Shown piece by piece: positions 11,291-26,081 of a stretch of 64,000 nucleotides of DNA. The first letter of the stretch is position 1. Each line of letters opens with the position of its first letter. The stretch covers positions 318,745-382,744 of the forward strand of contig BEXV01000030.1 in the NCBI GenBank assembly GCA_003118195.1. The letters run 5' to 3'. This DNA is from Hemicentrotus pulcherrimus. Lineage: Eukaryota; Echinodermata; Echinoidea; Camarodonta; Strongylocentrotidae. The notes below the pieces were generated by a model. The model made no database searches. It had not been told where the DNA came from and saw nothing but the letters and a program-made list of their open reading frames with translations. The translations under genes and the position numbers were made by a program.

Positions 11291-14200
11291 CTGACAGTGG
11301 TTAGGAAAAAACTTCATCTGACCTAGGAATATACAAAAGGAGAAAAAGAGAAACAATTAGTCAAATAAAAAATTATTTATGATTAGAATCACAAAACTAT
11401 TTTCATCAGGGTTGAAAAATTATCCACAGTAAATAAATGAAAAATGATTAGAACCATAAAATCACAAAATGAATCTTTCCTTACAAAGTCAATCCAGCTT
11501 TTTTGCCCAGAGTCCAAACTCCACTTTATTACAACACAACCCAACATTGCTTACTTTTCTTCTCAGAACGAGGAAAAAAAGACGCTCATTTTGCAGAGTG
11601 TGATATGACCCAGCTGACTGGAAGTGGTTAGAGCTCTGTTACATGTAATCACGTTTCCTATCCTCAGGCTGGAGTAGTCACAGGTAATTATAACCTGGCT
11701 TCCTCATAGCGGGAAGCATAACCAGCACTGGTCTTTCTAACATCTTGATTGCAATAATTATGTCCTGTCCCTCCAAAAATTTAGTCATTTTTTTTAACAG
11801 GGTGATTAAAGCATCTGTTTGTTCAAGATAATTGCAAGAACTAATGACCCTTATTCCTTTCTTCTACCGAGTGGAACAGTCAGGAAATGAGAATGTCACA
11901 CACCATACACTAACCAGTAACTGATCCCATGGGATACGATAGTGTGCATTATTAAGTAAATTTGGAAAAATAACAAAGTTCTTAGAAAAATTACTGCCTT
12001 TCAACTACACAACTAATAAATATTTATTGACTTGGTTTGCTTTTACATTACCAAAACATTGCATCCAAGAAGCGAGCGGTACATAATACAAAAAACTGAA
12101 AAAATATTTTTCTCTAGCAAGATTTAATATCTTAATGTACATGTGGCAGTGGCACTTTGCAAAAACTTTCCTTCATTACAATCATAATCAAAAATTCATA
12201 TCTCCTTACACAAAGGAATACAGCAAAATTAAGTTACAGGGCTAAACTACAGACATGTATAAACTAACATTGAGTGTTACTTCTACTCAGTACTCATCCA
12301 ACACAAAAGTTGAAAATCATGATTTTAATAATAATGATAATTTCATGAACATATTCCAAATTACAAAATTAACTTGGCCTTACATGGATGAATGAAAGAA
12401 CACACAATCTAAAGCCAAATTAAAGTTATTTTCTAATAAACCTTAATATGCAAGCCGGAAGGCAGAGATGTCCCTTGTCAAGGTTAACGACCCCTATGGG
12501 ACTATGATTGACAAGCAATGATCATAATAATTAGGCACCATGGGTCATTTATTAGCAAATTGGCAATCATCACACATGGTTTGAAAAACAAGTCATCCCA
12601 TGATACAGTCCTGTGTTTGTGATTAATAAAGAATCTGTCAACAATTTACTAACCAAATCATACTCAATCAGCAATTAGTAACAGGTCAATTCCATTCATA
12701 CAACTCACTTCCTATATTTTCATCACATGATCGCACTGTCCACAAGAAGAGGACAAGGAGCTTAATCCTCGGTATAGTTTCTTTGAACTGAACTCTTAAT
12801 GAATGATCAATATGTACATATCGTCTGTTTGAAACAAAAAAAGGCACTAACTCAAATACTTTATCACATAGTCAATGCCCTTCTGGCTCTAAACAAAAGA
12901 TAAAAATCAAAATCAAGCAAAACTTTTAAAAGAACTACATGTAGATGTCACGAAACAGAAGTCTATCCACTGATGAGTATGTTTTAGGGAGATGCATCAT
13001 GCATTAAGTAGATTTTTTTGACAGCCATATTACTTCTCACCTGATAATGCAAATGGAATCTAAATCAAGGATACAATATCTCCAATCTCCAACTTTCAAG
13101 AAGACAATAGCAACAATCCACTAGAACAGGGCTCTCACTACAAATAACGATTCCATGGACTACATACCGGTACCCAATAAGTTGGTTCATAAAGTAACTC
13201 TAACAATGCTCAGTTCCTTTTTCATGCAACAATCCTGAAGCCCACAGTTGCAGGAGACCAATGACCTTTGGCAGGCATCAGAATAGAACAGCAGTCAAAA
13301 TAAGGGTGATGTACTGGTACATGTACATGTACATGTAGAGCTTGTAATATTGGGGAGAAGGGCTTACCATAATAATCATCACATAAGATTATTATCACAT
13401 CAGATTATTGCTTCAGGAATCCCTGCTAAGCTATACACAATCACAGCCTACGTGATTAAACCATGGACCTATTAAACCATGTTTTTTTATCAGATTATAA
13501 ATCAGAGATGATGACATTATGTAATCAGAAAGCCCATGCTGGTATTCCAAAATGCCCTGATAGTGACCGTTGCAACAAGTACAAGGCAAACAAACCTCAA
13601 CTCGATTGCTTCCTGTGCTTCCTCTATATTGTTTTACCGAGATTAACCGATAAGGTCCTTTGGAAACACAGAAACAGGCATGTTTACAAAATACAAATGA
13701 TAGCTTTACTTAAATCACAGAACTAATAACTTGTAGCTCCAAGGTTTTAGCATAAGGTCGTATCACATTATATATCCTGCCATATCCAATTACCGTAGTT
13801 GCAGCATTGCAGGCATTAAGCCAGTACATGTAAGTTAGAATGCAAAGCATTGGATCTCTTTCAGGCTCATGTCCAACAAATGAGGAATCACAATGATAAA
13901 GTCGAAAGTCAGTTTATTATACTTTGTTTCTTTTTAATAATGTTTGCGTGTACTGGTCATAATTATGGTTGAGACTAATGTCAAACATGAATTGCAAATA
14001 CATGTGTTTAAAAAATGGACCAGAAGAATAATTGTGAAAGTTGCCAAATAAAATGTCCTTTTCCGTTACCATGATATTAATTATTCAGACTTCCAAGCAA
14101 AAATGGCTATTTATAACTAAATTATCAACCTAAAAGGTATTTTAAAAGGAATGAACAGGATTCCAATGCTTGTTGGAACCAAGGATGATTGTCATCAATT

Positions 14201-15259
14201 TATTTTAAATTAAAAAAAAAAGGTTTTCTAAATCAAATTTTTAGGTCTAACCAATCTTTTCATGAACGACTTTCAAAATAACATTCAACCTCATGAAATA
14301 GTATTAATGGGCACACTAAACTACTGACTTACCAATGTTCTTGAGTCCCCCGAAAGTATTCCTAAATTTCAATTTAATATACAACAACCTTCACACTGTT
14401 CTGTTAATGCTACAGTAACAAGTCTCTACCTGCAGACTAAGATTAATCTCAGAATACACTTGCTATCATTTCAAAGTCTTCATAAAAAGGGGGGGGGGAC
14501 GGTTATTGTGACCCCCTACCAATAATACCCTATCAATCATACCTACAGCGCTAAACTGAGAAGCCCATTATATCTATTCATCTCACTTGTTATTGAAGGG
14601 GGCAAATATTGTAACAGCATCTTTTCAAACATTAAAAAGATGAAGATCACTTTGAGTACAATAGCATAATAAATATCATTGCAAATTTGTTGAGTGAAAA
14701 CGAAGGCCGACATTGGTTTGGATTATTCTGAAAGTGGTTTGCTTTTATTCTCAAGATAATAGCCCTGCAATTTAGACTTTATGGACCATACTTCCTGCAA
14801 TGGATTCCCCCTGTTCTGTTCACTCCACCGCCCCTAGGACCCTCTTCTTTATTCAATGATCTTTTCACGGATCAAAGGGAAATTTCGAGAACAATATAGA
14901 ACTCAGAAGCGAATTGCGACATACACCATTTCAAGCATGCCTTTGGGTGAGTTTTTTTGCGGTCATCAGCTTTCCAGCATTAGAATCCACCCTTTTTTTT
15001 CTCTCTCTCTCTCTCCCCTTGCAGGTCATTTGCTTTCTCTTCATGATGAAATTAAAGATTCAGTAGATCCTATCAGAGTTAACATTCTTATACATGTATT
15101 TTTATATTTCACAACCTATAGACCCTACACTTTTTCCAATCATTTAACACAATTTCATTGACATGAAATCACTGATTTTTTACCACCCTAATAAATATGA
15201 CAAAGCAGTAGAAATGTGATAATTTCAATCCTTCTGTTGTATTGTATAATTTGTCTTAA
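11291..15259. other. Long non-coding stretch upstream of the plexin coding start
   Basis: No exon is supported. It contains palindromic ACATGT repeats near 13318-13337, several poly-A/T runs and a G run at 14490. It may be plexin 5' intron or intergenic DNA. Confidence 0.5.
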
Positions 15260-15625
15260 AGGTAAAGACCAGTTATGGTCATGCGATTGCATTGTGAAAG
15301 AAACGTTGTGGAATCGATCAGAAAAGGTTGATCATCTAGCATCTAGCATCTGCAAGGTTCTGGAATCATCAAAATGATAAGAAATTTGGCCCATTCTTTG
15401 TAAAGTTACAAGCACTATACACAGAAAGATGTATATGAGACTACCCTATATCTCTCACAGAACATGAGAGAAACAAATTTACCAAATATATGAATTAGTA
15501 GGCAGTTTCCCAGCAAATTTGTTATCATCATGTATTAGTCAAAACATATTCTTTCACATGATCAGTAATGAGAGCTTCCATCTCAATTTTTGAAATTGGG
15601 GCGTTTTCAATACTGGTCTTTACCT
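15260..15625. mobile_element. Short inverted-repeat element, family 1 copy 1 (TTAA-flanked, ~366 bp)
   Basis: The ends read AGGTAAAGACCAG and CTGGTCTTTACCT, perfect inverted repeats, flanked by TTAA on the left and TTGA on the right. Two other full copies lie at 39916-40282 and 43762-44117 and a relic at 31485-31690. It has no meaningful coding capacity, so it is a non-autonomous element. The TTAA flank suggests mobilisation by a piggyBac-type enzyme; that is inference. Confidence 0.9.
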
Positions 15626-16289
15626 TTGATACAGCCTTACAGGGAAAAATGATGACCATATTGCAATAAACATTAATCTGGTTTCTTTTAGTTGAATATT
15701 TGAACCTTCCAAGTCCTCATACTGGGGTAGTTAAAGAGAAAATGATTTCACATTTCAAGGCAGCACTGGAATAGACCGGCCCATTATAATTTTCTTTTCT
15801 TGCTTTCATTATATTATATTCTCCTTTCAATCCAATGGCTTTGAAGATACAAAATTGAATGATTCTCTGTCAAAAAGGTTAGTACTGCATTAACACTGCA
15901 TTATCTTCAATGCACCTGTGTTCTGGTATTCATCAAAATGGGTATTTTTTGTTTGTTATCGCATCTTATTCTCTGCCTTTGCCAGGAGTTAAATTCATCA
16001 ATATCATCAAAGATTGTTCAAAGCATTGTCCATCTTTACAATTCTGGCACCATCCCCAAATGCAAGACCCCCGCTTGAACCCAATCATTGAATATATTCT
16101 GGCGGGTGCACACTGAGTTATGAATGGAAATTCAATTCTCGCCCATGAGGAAAAATAGATCTTTCTGAGACAGACAATTTTATGTCGAGGACTGTCTGAC
16201 AGTCTACTCCAAGTTGTCATAATTTTCTCACTTGCTCTATTTTTATCACCCCTCCCCCATCATTAAAACGAATCCCATTATCTCTTGTA

Positions 16290-16302
16290 GAAATTTCTAG
16301 AA
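16290..16302. promoter_or_regulatory. Perfect three-unit heat-shock-element-like motif
   Basis: GAAATTTCTAGAA has the alternating GAA-nn-TTC-nn-GAA pattern of an HSF binding site, with another GAA at 16310-16312. No nearby transcription start is identified, so this may be chance. Confidence 0.3.
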
Positions 16303-16648
16303 ATATCTAGAAATATGTACATTGCAGACCACAGAAGGTTGTAATTGCATGTTCACATCATGAGCAGTTCTCTACAACAGTACAAAGGATATTTAAGCAT
16401 GCCGTTTCTAACTTTCTATTACATTCAAAGAAGTTTCTTTTTTCCAATTTCTCAACGGGGTCTTCCACTATTTTGAATTTTCATTCAGTTTTAGGGAGGT
16501 TATGACTGATGACACCTATAAGTACACTCTTCCCCCCCCCCTGTACACTTTCTTTCCCTCTCTTTATCTCTCAAGGTGTCTCACTCAGGTATACACAACA
16601 AATCTTTGCTTTTGAGTATCTACCTTTCATACCTTTCGCTCGGCTCTA

Positions 16649-16677
16649 TCTCTCTCTCTCTCTCTCTCCCTCTCTTC
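16649..16677. repeat. (TC)n microsatellite
   Basis: TC dinucleotide tract inside a pyrimidine-rich region. It gives a spurious Ser/Leu-rich open frame nearby. Confidence 0.9.
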
Positions 16678-18311
16678 TTTACTTTCTGATTAATTCTCCC
16701 GAATCAGAGGGTCGTTTCTTTTCACAAACTGTAGGGATGAATGGAGGGCGGAGATGGCCGATTGGAGCTGGCATTGGCGTGAGCCCAACTGCAAACTGGC
16801 CACTATTGTACGCTGGCGTCAGCCTAAGACAGCGAACTCTAAATCGAGGTCATACAAACCCCCTTTCAGAATCAATAGAAAGATTTGCTGGAATCTCCTC
16901 GAGTGATTTTTTTTTCTCTCTTTTTCTTTTCACCTTTGCTAATGATTCCGTTTCCCTTAGGACTTATAACACTCAGCATTCATGACATAGAAAGTATCCT
17001 GACTTTTCTGTTTAATGATAATGTGTTTCTTTGAAGTTGAGCTCAGGTAACTCAAGAAGACACTGATCTACTTTCAACTATTTTTTAACCATCCTTGAAA
17101 CCTGATTTCTTTATTTTATAAATGTTCATGTGATGTACACATACACTGTACAATGTTTCTTACACAATTACCTATCAAGCTTCAACATTCTTTTGAATGA
17201 GAAATCAAAATATTGAACTTCCATTTCTTTTTCTTTACAGGTTTGGTCCATATTTGTATCGAAAGTGCACAAAGGTTTTAATCAAGGAATTCATTCTGAT
17301 GAACAATGTGGATAGTCCTACATTACTAACCTGAAACATGTTGTACATACACCCTGCAATTCAGCTCCATTTTATAAATCTAAGGAAGTATCCTAAAAAG
17401 GTTTCCACTGCATATTCAAAGTGAATGCTCTTTCGATTTATTTCCACATTTAGGGACTCCATGTACAGTATATAACATGTCTTTCCCAAAACCATACTCT
17501 GCAATGGCTGTTAGTATAGTCTTAGTGACCTACATGTCCAGCAAACCTCAAAATTGAACAAATAAGTTTCTAACATGAAGAAGAAAAAAGTGTCCTTAAA
17601 CTACACAATAGGATACTCCTGACAAATCAATTGAATATTTGGATAACCTTGTTTGAAGTTTGTTGATGAAACCTATTGTACTTGCTAGTCTGAATTTACA
17701 ATTCAGTTTGGTCTGCTTACAATAGGTATATATTGCACTCAATCATGAAAACCACCAAGTTCAACCATCTTGGTAATACCTTGAATAACAAACTAATCAG
17801 TCATAATTATCCAATACAAAATGAATACAAGGTTGAAGGCTACCCTGATACTTCATTAGAGATAATGATAGGGAAAACATGTCAATACAATTTAGCAGGA
17901 TAAAGAGTTGAAATGCACAACTTGGTGATGAGTCCCATTTGAGAGTCCACGAAAGGATGAAAACAATATTCATATTCAAACACCATTCAGCAGACACCTG
18001 GACTTCCGGTACACATTTATCAAATGAAAGAATCTGAAGGACATACTGTACACCTAAAGAAAACAATATTATCATACTCACTTTGAATGATTTGCATTCA
18101 GGGGCGGAAATGACTTGCATTCGGGGCGGAAAAGTAGAAAAATATAATTCAGCAACAAAAGAAACCAAATCATAGCCACAGAAGTTTTGAAATCCCTGAC
18201 CAGTCGGAGACTTGGAGCACTGAAGAAGGTGCAAGCCAACTGTGTCGCTTCCCCATCAATGAATAACAATTGCTGACAATAACATGCTCTCTGTCATCTG
18301 TATTTTCTCTC

Positions 18312-18342
18312 TCATCAATCAATCAATCAATCAATCAATCAA
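18312..18342. repeat. (TCAA)n tetranucleotide repeat
   Basis: About seven units of ATCA in perfect register, the only clear tetranucleotide tract in this half of the window. Confidence 0.95.
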
Positions 18343-21300
18343 ATCTATCGAAGCTAACCTAATGGTCCAGATTACTATCAGAACAAACATAACAATACCT
18401 TTTGACAGAAAGTCAAACAGTATTCATTAGAACTTTCCATAAATACACCGATAGACGAGGTGAAGGACTTTATTGATTTATCGATCTGTTTGGTTCCAGC
18501 AACATGCCTCAGACAATATTGATGAAAAGATAAACTTGTGTCATTAAGTGGAGACATATGGCTTAGGTAATCCATACTGGGAGGATTAGCTTTTATTGGG
18601 GAGCAGGATTATCTGTGCTTGTTTGCAAACATTACTTTTGTTCTCCTGTCATCAACTGGGTAAACACGCTCAAAGGCGTGAAGCACTGCTGGGCAGCTTG
18701 GCGCGGGACTGGTGTCACGGTCTGCGTGTAATGTTTTGCAGCACGCTTACTTTCCTTACTGGTCGCCATCACAATACCACAGGCGTCTTGATCTCTGTAA
18801 CGTCAGCAGTAATCTTTTTTCAAGGCTTTAATAATTAAGGCAATGCCAAAAGAAATATTTTCTCAAGATTCAAACACATTGTAAATATAGTTTATTTCAC
18901 AGATATGATTTTTTAAAAATCATATTATCGTTAAGACAACAATAATCAATTTTTGAATATTGAAGAGGGGAAATAAATATTTCAAACATGATATAGGTCT
19001 AGTGAAAAATAAGAATACATGATTATTAAATCTAAATGCTTTTTTAAATAAATTTTACTGTTCAGATGAATAGACAAAAATAAGAATTGAATATTGTATT
19101 TTAATTTCACTGTGTAGTGGAAAATCAATAAATTGAAGAAAAATTTTTTTTGCCTCAATATCAAAATCTAGCCAAAATACAATACAACAGTATTAAAGAT
19201 GTATTCAAACTTGTTGAATCACAAGTTTTCCATTGCAGATCTACATGGTGGAAAACTCTTGCTTGTCTGTGACAATTTGCCTGCAAGGATGCAGGGTACT
19301 TGAAGGTACAGAAAGGAAAGATAGCTGCCAACAGTTTCACACATTATTCAAAGACCACCTAGTCAGCCCTGTGCCGCCATCCTCCTTTCAGTCTAAAACT
19401 CTGAAGAGAGAAAGGGAAATAGCGGATTAATTGATTACTATTGATCATCAATGCCACTTCACGGCTCAGGCTCCAAATCCCAGTAACATGTGGGCTCCTT
19501 GAAGGAATTATGGGATAAACTGTCTGGGATCAAACCTCAGGATTAAGTAATTAAATCGAAAATGACAGTCATAAAAACTCATCCAAATCTTCTTAACGCA
19601 CTAAGTAAAGTGGATTGTGAAACGATTGTTTGGAAATATTTGGAACTTTAATCCAAACACTGCTGTTTGGGAAGTTATTATCTAGAGCTACTATAAATAG
19701 TTACTGCAACAGTATTCCAAGATACTACCACAAAATCTCAAGATAGTGGCATCATGACATGATGGAACAGATTATGAACATTCTAGGGTCATACCGCAAC
19801 AATGCAGCTCCAACTACAACGTACTATTGTGTCAGATTTTGTATGAAAATCACCAACAATGCAATGGCACTTATGGCATACTGTAGAGGTTTATCAAATT
19901 CCCAATAGAAATTTACGATCAGGACTGATAATGAAAGATACTTCAATTAATGATCACATGAAAAGTTTATAAACAGAATAAGTATATACATGTAGCTACT
20001 TCTTAGTTCTTTAGTCTGTTTGACAAAACTTGTCAAAAGTTTAAATGGATGACCTATGACTGGCACCATGTAGAAGTGCATCAACGTACTTAGGTAGATT
20101 CCGCTGATGGAGATTATATCATAAAGGTGATTAAAATATATGCTATTATGGTTTGTTAAAAGAAACATCAACTAATTTCAATTTAATTTAATTACAAGCA
20201 GTTTACTGATCTGCTGTCCAGGAAAAAAGGACATTCTGTAACAGATGCTCCAACTGTTCTTAGAAATGTGGGCATTACATGTCTATATCTGTATCAAATT
20301 CGATGAAACAATAAAAAATGTACTGGTACCGAACTTGACCACAATAGTATACTGTACTCGGTTGATTTTCATTCATAAAATTGGCAACTGTAGCAATGTA
20401 TTGATACCCGCTTGTGGATAATTTATACCATAAACTTCAGACAGTTAAAGAAAATACAAGAACTGGGTGGATTGGACTTTGGTCAAGAACCCAGCAGGAA
20501 GACAATCCTTCCAAGGATTCCTCATGACCTTTAAGCTTCAAAGGTCAGTTCAGATAAGGTCAACAGGGTCAGGTACATGTACCTGTAGACTTCTGGAGCC
20601 ATGCTGTCTGGCAATAAATCTCAGAACACTTGCTCTTGTCACTCACTGTGTTGTGGACAGCAGAAAACTTCCATCTTGGCAGAACCAGAAATACAGGTAT
20701 TCGTAGGCCTCTGGTTTCAAGCAAGAATCCCTGCTGTCATTGGGCATTGATTTTTTCCATATTAGATGCCACAGAATTTCAACTTTCAGCCATTTCTATA
20801 GACCACTTTGTATCTTTACAACTTTCCTTTTCTTTTCAGAACAGATGTACCAGTACATGTGCCTATATTAAAATGTACTTGTCATTCCTGTGGCCTTCTC
20901 AACACATCAGATAATCTGGCCTCAGTTGAACTTCTTAGAATTCCCGCAAAATATGGGCAATGTAATTTCTTCATACCGAAGAGCCCTGGGGTGCAATTTC
21001 CCCCTCTAAAATATCACAAAACTTCACGTGCTGGCAAAATTCCTTTCAACTTGCCTTCAGCAGATAGCAGCTTGTGCGTTGTGTTTTCAATCCAACATGT
21101 GGCCACCTACATGTAGATCTTTCCCAAACCATACCAAAACTGACTGCAAAATTCCAGAGATGAGTAACCATGGCGATGGAATCTTCTGAGGGTCACTCAT
21201 GGTCAACCAGCACCAATATTTTTCTTTTGGCAGAGGCCGCCTGGAAGTGCAAGGATATAGATGTCCCTTTCAAGCTTCATATTACATCCTAACTTGCTAA

Positions 21301-21475
21301 AGACCTGCTCTAAACTGGGACCTCAATCCAAGGCCAAAAGGCAAATTAAAGTCCAGCTTGGATATAACCACACAAAAAGTGACCCCAGAACTGAAAGCGT
21401 GGATAAATGAGAGTTGGAGCTGAAAAGAGGGCTAAAGAGGGCTAAAGAGGGAAGCCATGGTGATACAGAAATTTA

Positions 21476-21497
21476 GAGAGAGAAAGAGAGGAAAAAA

Positions 21498-21532
<35 letters not shown>
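21476..21532. repeat. (GA)n purine tract
   Basis: GA repeats with A-run interruptions, preceded by three tandem copies of GGGCTAAAGA-like units at about 21427-21452. Confidence 0.9.
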
Positions 21533-23795
21533 GTACAGGAGTAGCCTTGCAAGGGTTCCATGTGAGCTTCATATAACAAAAAGTGAAATAGTTCAACTCA
21601 AATATCCACAGGGAATGGGGGTCTAAATGAAAATGAAACCTGACTCCTACTGCATTATAGTTTACTGATTATTTTATATCAACAAATGACCCTTTGCTAA
21701 TAGAGATATTCAAAAGCATTCAATGAGAACAAAGAACTTTATTTAGAAATGGCCCACTGTAAATCCATTTAAACTGTATAGAATACTTGTAGTCAGAAGC
21801 ATGGCTTAGTTGGTTGGGGCTCATACTAGTATGGCTTGTTGGGAAAAAAATACATTTATACATATTTATTCTTCTTGGTTCCTTTTGCATTGTTCCTAAG
21901 CATGACATTCTGATTTTCAGGAATATTTCAGATAATCCTGATCGAGGTGGCTTTCTCTTTATGAAGTTTTAAGTAATTTTGTTTAATAACTGCTTGAAAC
22001 CAAATATCTAAAGGATCTGTAGAATCCAAGGGTCCTGTATCAATTATCAATTTTCATCCTTAAAATGGTATCATAAAATAGGGTTTAAAAAAGAAAGAAT
22101 GTATCCGCAACCCACAAACTTATCTTATCAGTTCCCAGGCCCAAAATCGGAATGCCATCCTAGCGCTTATACAAAAGCTTTCATTCGTTGCTGGAACTAA
22201 GCCATCTTTCATGGTCTGCTTAATGTATGCAAATCTCACTGGAATTTGGGGCTTCAATTGCCACTTACCACTGTAATTAAATGTGAAGTCACAAAATTTC
22301 TTACCACAGTTCAATAAGTTTTGACGAGAATCAGAACCTCACAAAGATTTAGATTAATATACATAAGACTGAATGGAAGTATGCCCCCCCCTCCACCTAT
22401 CATCTTTCATTAAAATGCAACAGACATAAAATACCCTTGCTCATTGCTTGCTTCCTCGGTCATCCATCGCCTGCCCCCTCCTCCCCCTCCCCCCCCTCAT
22501 CATTTTTCTCTCTTTCTGCATTGTTCAAACTGAGGAGGTTTGAAATGAAAAACTCATTTTCAATGTGTCTAATCCTATAATGTCCCTCCCCCTCCCACCA
22601 ACTGTCATTCAATATCCTCCCTGTAAGAGCATTCCAAGAGACATCTACCTTCTTCATAATCTTCCTTGAAATGCCTCATAAAAAGAAACAATTTGAGAAG
22701 ATCCTCCTCTAATCTTTCACACACCAGCCTCAATTTTCCAAAATAGAATTTGAAAGAGATTTCAGACATTGTCCTCCCCTAAATTCAATTCCAGATCTAA
22801 TAGTACAGTGGCAAACCACATCATAAAATCAGAATAAAAGAACAGTTTGGCTATTCTAGCATGGCTTCGCGCTCTTTCCGGTTCTTTTTTTTTACCTTCC
22901 TTCTTTTCCTGTGGCTTTTTAGTTCCCATCAAGTTCTTTACAAATTTAGATACTGATGCTATCTTTATCATTTGGATCACAAAGTCTATTGATGTAGAGA
23001 TGAGTGATGGCCTACAGTACTAAGATAGGTGCATCTGCTTTTTGAATTAGATGGGTACTGATTGTTCTTTGAATTCCTTTTAAAATAATATTTATTTTAG
23101 AACAAAAGTTGTTGCCCCCTCCCCGAATTAATCGCCTGGCTCTAGACCCCCATCAATTGTAACAGGGAGAAGCCATGGTCACAGGCAGGGACAGGATGAC
23201 AAAAAGAATTTCATTATTTTCAGAATGAATACCCCTCTTCCTTTTCCTGTTCTTTGAGCCTAAAAAACACCAAACACTGAAACCAATTAGCTTATTGGTA
23301 AACCCCATGGTTCATCCAAATTGATAGTAATAATTTTACTTCCACATAATTATTTCTTAGAGTTCATAGTACTTTCCCACTTTCAATCAATATATATTTT
23401 TAGGTGTATTGCTTTTAACAAGTTGCTAGCAATCAATAATACAAATATACAATAATAAGTACCATCTATTATATTTTTTTTTAATGGTTATTGATACTGG
23501 TACTACATTTAATAGTAATGCGAATCTACAAAATGTAACCACAAAAAAATACCACAGAATAGAAAAATATTTAATAAGTATGATTACAAAGTTACTAGGC
23601 CTAAGACATTTATACATGTACTGGTATATGACTAATTTACTAGACTTAGACTTGGTTATAAGCATTATGTAATACTTAATCAATGTAGATCCAAGTTTTA
23701 AGCCTCTTTTAGTTCATTCAGTTATATCACCAACACTCTACAAAACAATGTTGAACAGTCAACTCTGACTGCTTTCGCTTTTTTTCCCACAACAG

Positions 23796-24097
23796 GTGGG
23801 CTCTACTTGCTTTCCGATCTTGATAACACGACAGATGAGCGTTTCCAGCTAATTACTGAACAGTTCATCATACCAGAGAAATTACAGGCCTACATGAACG
23901 TTCTACAGCTTTACGCATGGCAACAACTGCTAAGAGAGACATTCGGTAACACCAAGTTGGCACCAACATTGAGTTATTTGAAAATATATCCCTCGACACC
24001 TGCTAAAGAATTAATTCAATTTGCACCAGTCCTTGTGGTTCCCAATTTAAAGCACTTTTGGTCAAATCAAAGAAGATCTACTGTACATGTAGGTTAG
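23796..24097 (+). other. Weak candidate exon, unrecognised product
   Basis: A strong acceptor (TTTTTTTCCCACAACAG) ends near 23795 and opens a frame of about 100 codons to TAG at 24095-24097. The first half looks protein-like (LLSDLDNTTDERFQLITEQ, then LQAYMNVLQLYAWQQLLRE); the second half looks like random AT-rich sequence. A possible donor, GTAAC, follows ETFG. I do not recognise a family and no partner exon was found on the plus strand, so it may equally be chance or a transposon relic. Confidence 0.15.
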
Positions 24098-26038
24098 ACA
24101 GCTTTGAGCGACTAAACAGCAGGTAAACAGGCAACATTCTGGATCAGAGTTCAGCGTATTTGGAACAATACTAGCTTTTGAGCACATTTCATCTCTTTTC
24201 ATAATCTCAAAATATTCACATGGATGAAGATGATTTTAATGACCTACATTTGTATAAAATTACAAGCTCCATTTCAAATTACTGGTAGCTATTTTTGCAT
24301 TAACTAATTATCCTGATATTCACTCCAATTATGGTCTTGTCTTATGTTCATGATGGTTTTTCTTCATTCATAAATGATTTGTTACCTATTCAACTCCTTT
24401 ATCTTTCTGACAGCCTCTTTTTCTAGTTTTATCATTTTCTTCATCTATGCATGTAATTTCTCAAAATCTACCATACACCTGCTTGTTATGCCAGGGATAG
24501 AGAACTGTCAATATTTCTAGATTTTCTACCGATACCAGATTTCAAACACCAAAGAACCATGCAATTCAATTCAAACATATACGCGGGCGAAATACTTTAC
24601 AAATCTTGCGCAGACAACTGAAAAAAGTACATGTATCAGGAGTTTTGCAAACAATACAATTAAATCAAGCATTAGTTTAGAAATCCAGAATCACAAAGCA
24701 CATCCAAACGTGACATTTCAGCAGGCCCAGCCGGCTAGGTGGTTATCAAAACATACTCTGTACTTTTTGAAGGATGGAGTCTGCATTTATTAAACAAAAA
24801 ATCATAACAAAACTCATGACAGAAAAGGGAAAATTTCGTTGAAATAGCGTAGCTTAAAAAGTGATATTCCCTGTTTACTCAGATGTCCTGCTGTGATGGA
24901 TTAGTTTCCCCGAGTTTCATTTGATTAGATGTATTTTTGATTTGATGAAATAATGTCAGAACACTGGCTTTCATGAGCAGCTGACTGGTGCAGGTCACAT
25001 GTACTAATATTAGTTCTAACATGAAATTCTAACATTGATAGATAAATTGGGCTGAGCATACCGTGATTCTACAATCTACATCCATTTTTTATGCTACTTA
25101 CATATACATGTTGTACATCTACCCTTCTCAATATGCTTTTAGAAAAATGTTGAGAGGATAAAATAAAGGCTACATGTAATCATTATTACACATTGGTTAT
25201 AAAATATTTTGCCCTTATTCTACTAACATTAAAACCAGAAGGTGAGTTTGAAGCTTTTTGTTATATACAGATCTCGACCCAGGGTTTAACTGAATAAGTA
25301 GAATACAAACGTTTGTGTTTAAGTATTTTCTGTCATACTGTACATGTCCAATTCCACTTCAAGAAGCAAATTTTACCAATTACAAAATCATCATAAGTTT
25401 AAGTACTCCTGAAACATTTCTGTGGTTTTGATAGTACCAGTAGATGAAAGTTGAAACTGTATTCCTGGAACATTTCTTTGGATTACAAAGTGGTTGAAAA
25501 CTTACATTTCAGTTCTGTTTTCTGAAGTAATGTAAAAGTTTGTTTTGTTGTCTAAAGATCTGTCTTCTGACTGCCTCTTTATCCTGAAAAATAAAATGAA
25601 AACAAAAATTGCTTCATGAGATTATGAGAGTACATTTTGAAACATTATTTCATTCATTTCTCATATACATGTCATCATGCAATAGAAAAGAGACTTTATT
25701 TAGTCTGAAAATGTAACAATATTTTAACAAAGGTTACACAATATGGAAATGGTAGAGGTAAAGCAAATCTACAAATGTACTTGGGTAGATGCCATACACA
25801 TGTACCCTTTCATACCTCTGTGCACAGTGTAGAATTCTTTCTTTTAATAGACTTGTTTGATCTGGGGTAATACTAATAAATGAAATCTTCTTCCCACTGT
25901 GATGACTGTTTAAAGGATGAGAGAGGGATCTATTCAACATTACCATGGTTTACATCTAAACAAACCACCTATTGTATTCATTAACAATGCTTTTATTTCC
26001 CCAACATCTTAACTTTTCTAGTCCGAGCTGCAAACAGT

Positions 26039-26041
<3 letters not shown>

Positions 26042-26079
<38 letters not shown>
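26042..26079. repeat. (CT)n microsatellite, uninterrupted
   Basis: About 19 perfect CT units, the longest pure dinucleotide tract in the left half of the window. Confidence 0.97.

Positions 26080-26081
<2 letters not shown>

Larger units (their letters stand above)
15626..26041. other. Long non-coding stretch with microsatellites
   Basis: No recognisable gene. It holds (TC)n at 16649-16677, an HSE-like motif at 16290, a (TCAA)n tract at 18312-18342, a GA-rich tract at 21476-21532 and a palindromic CAGGTACATGTACCTG at 20570-20585. One weak candidate exon at 23796 is listed separately. Confidence 0.5.

Noticed and set aside
16509..16985. 158-codon plus-strand open frame
   Set aside because: It runs through a CT-rich microsatellite giving Ser/Leu repeats, and it has no splice context or recognisable domain.
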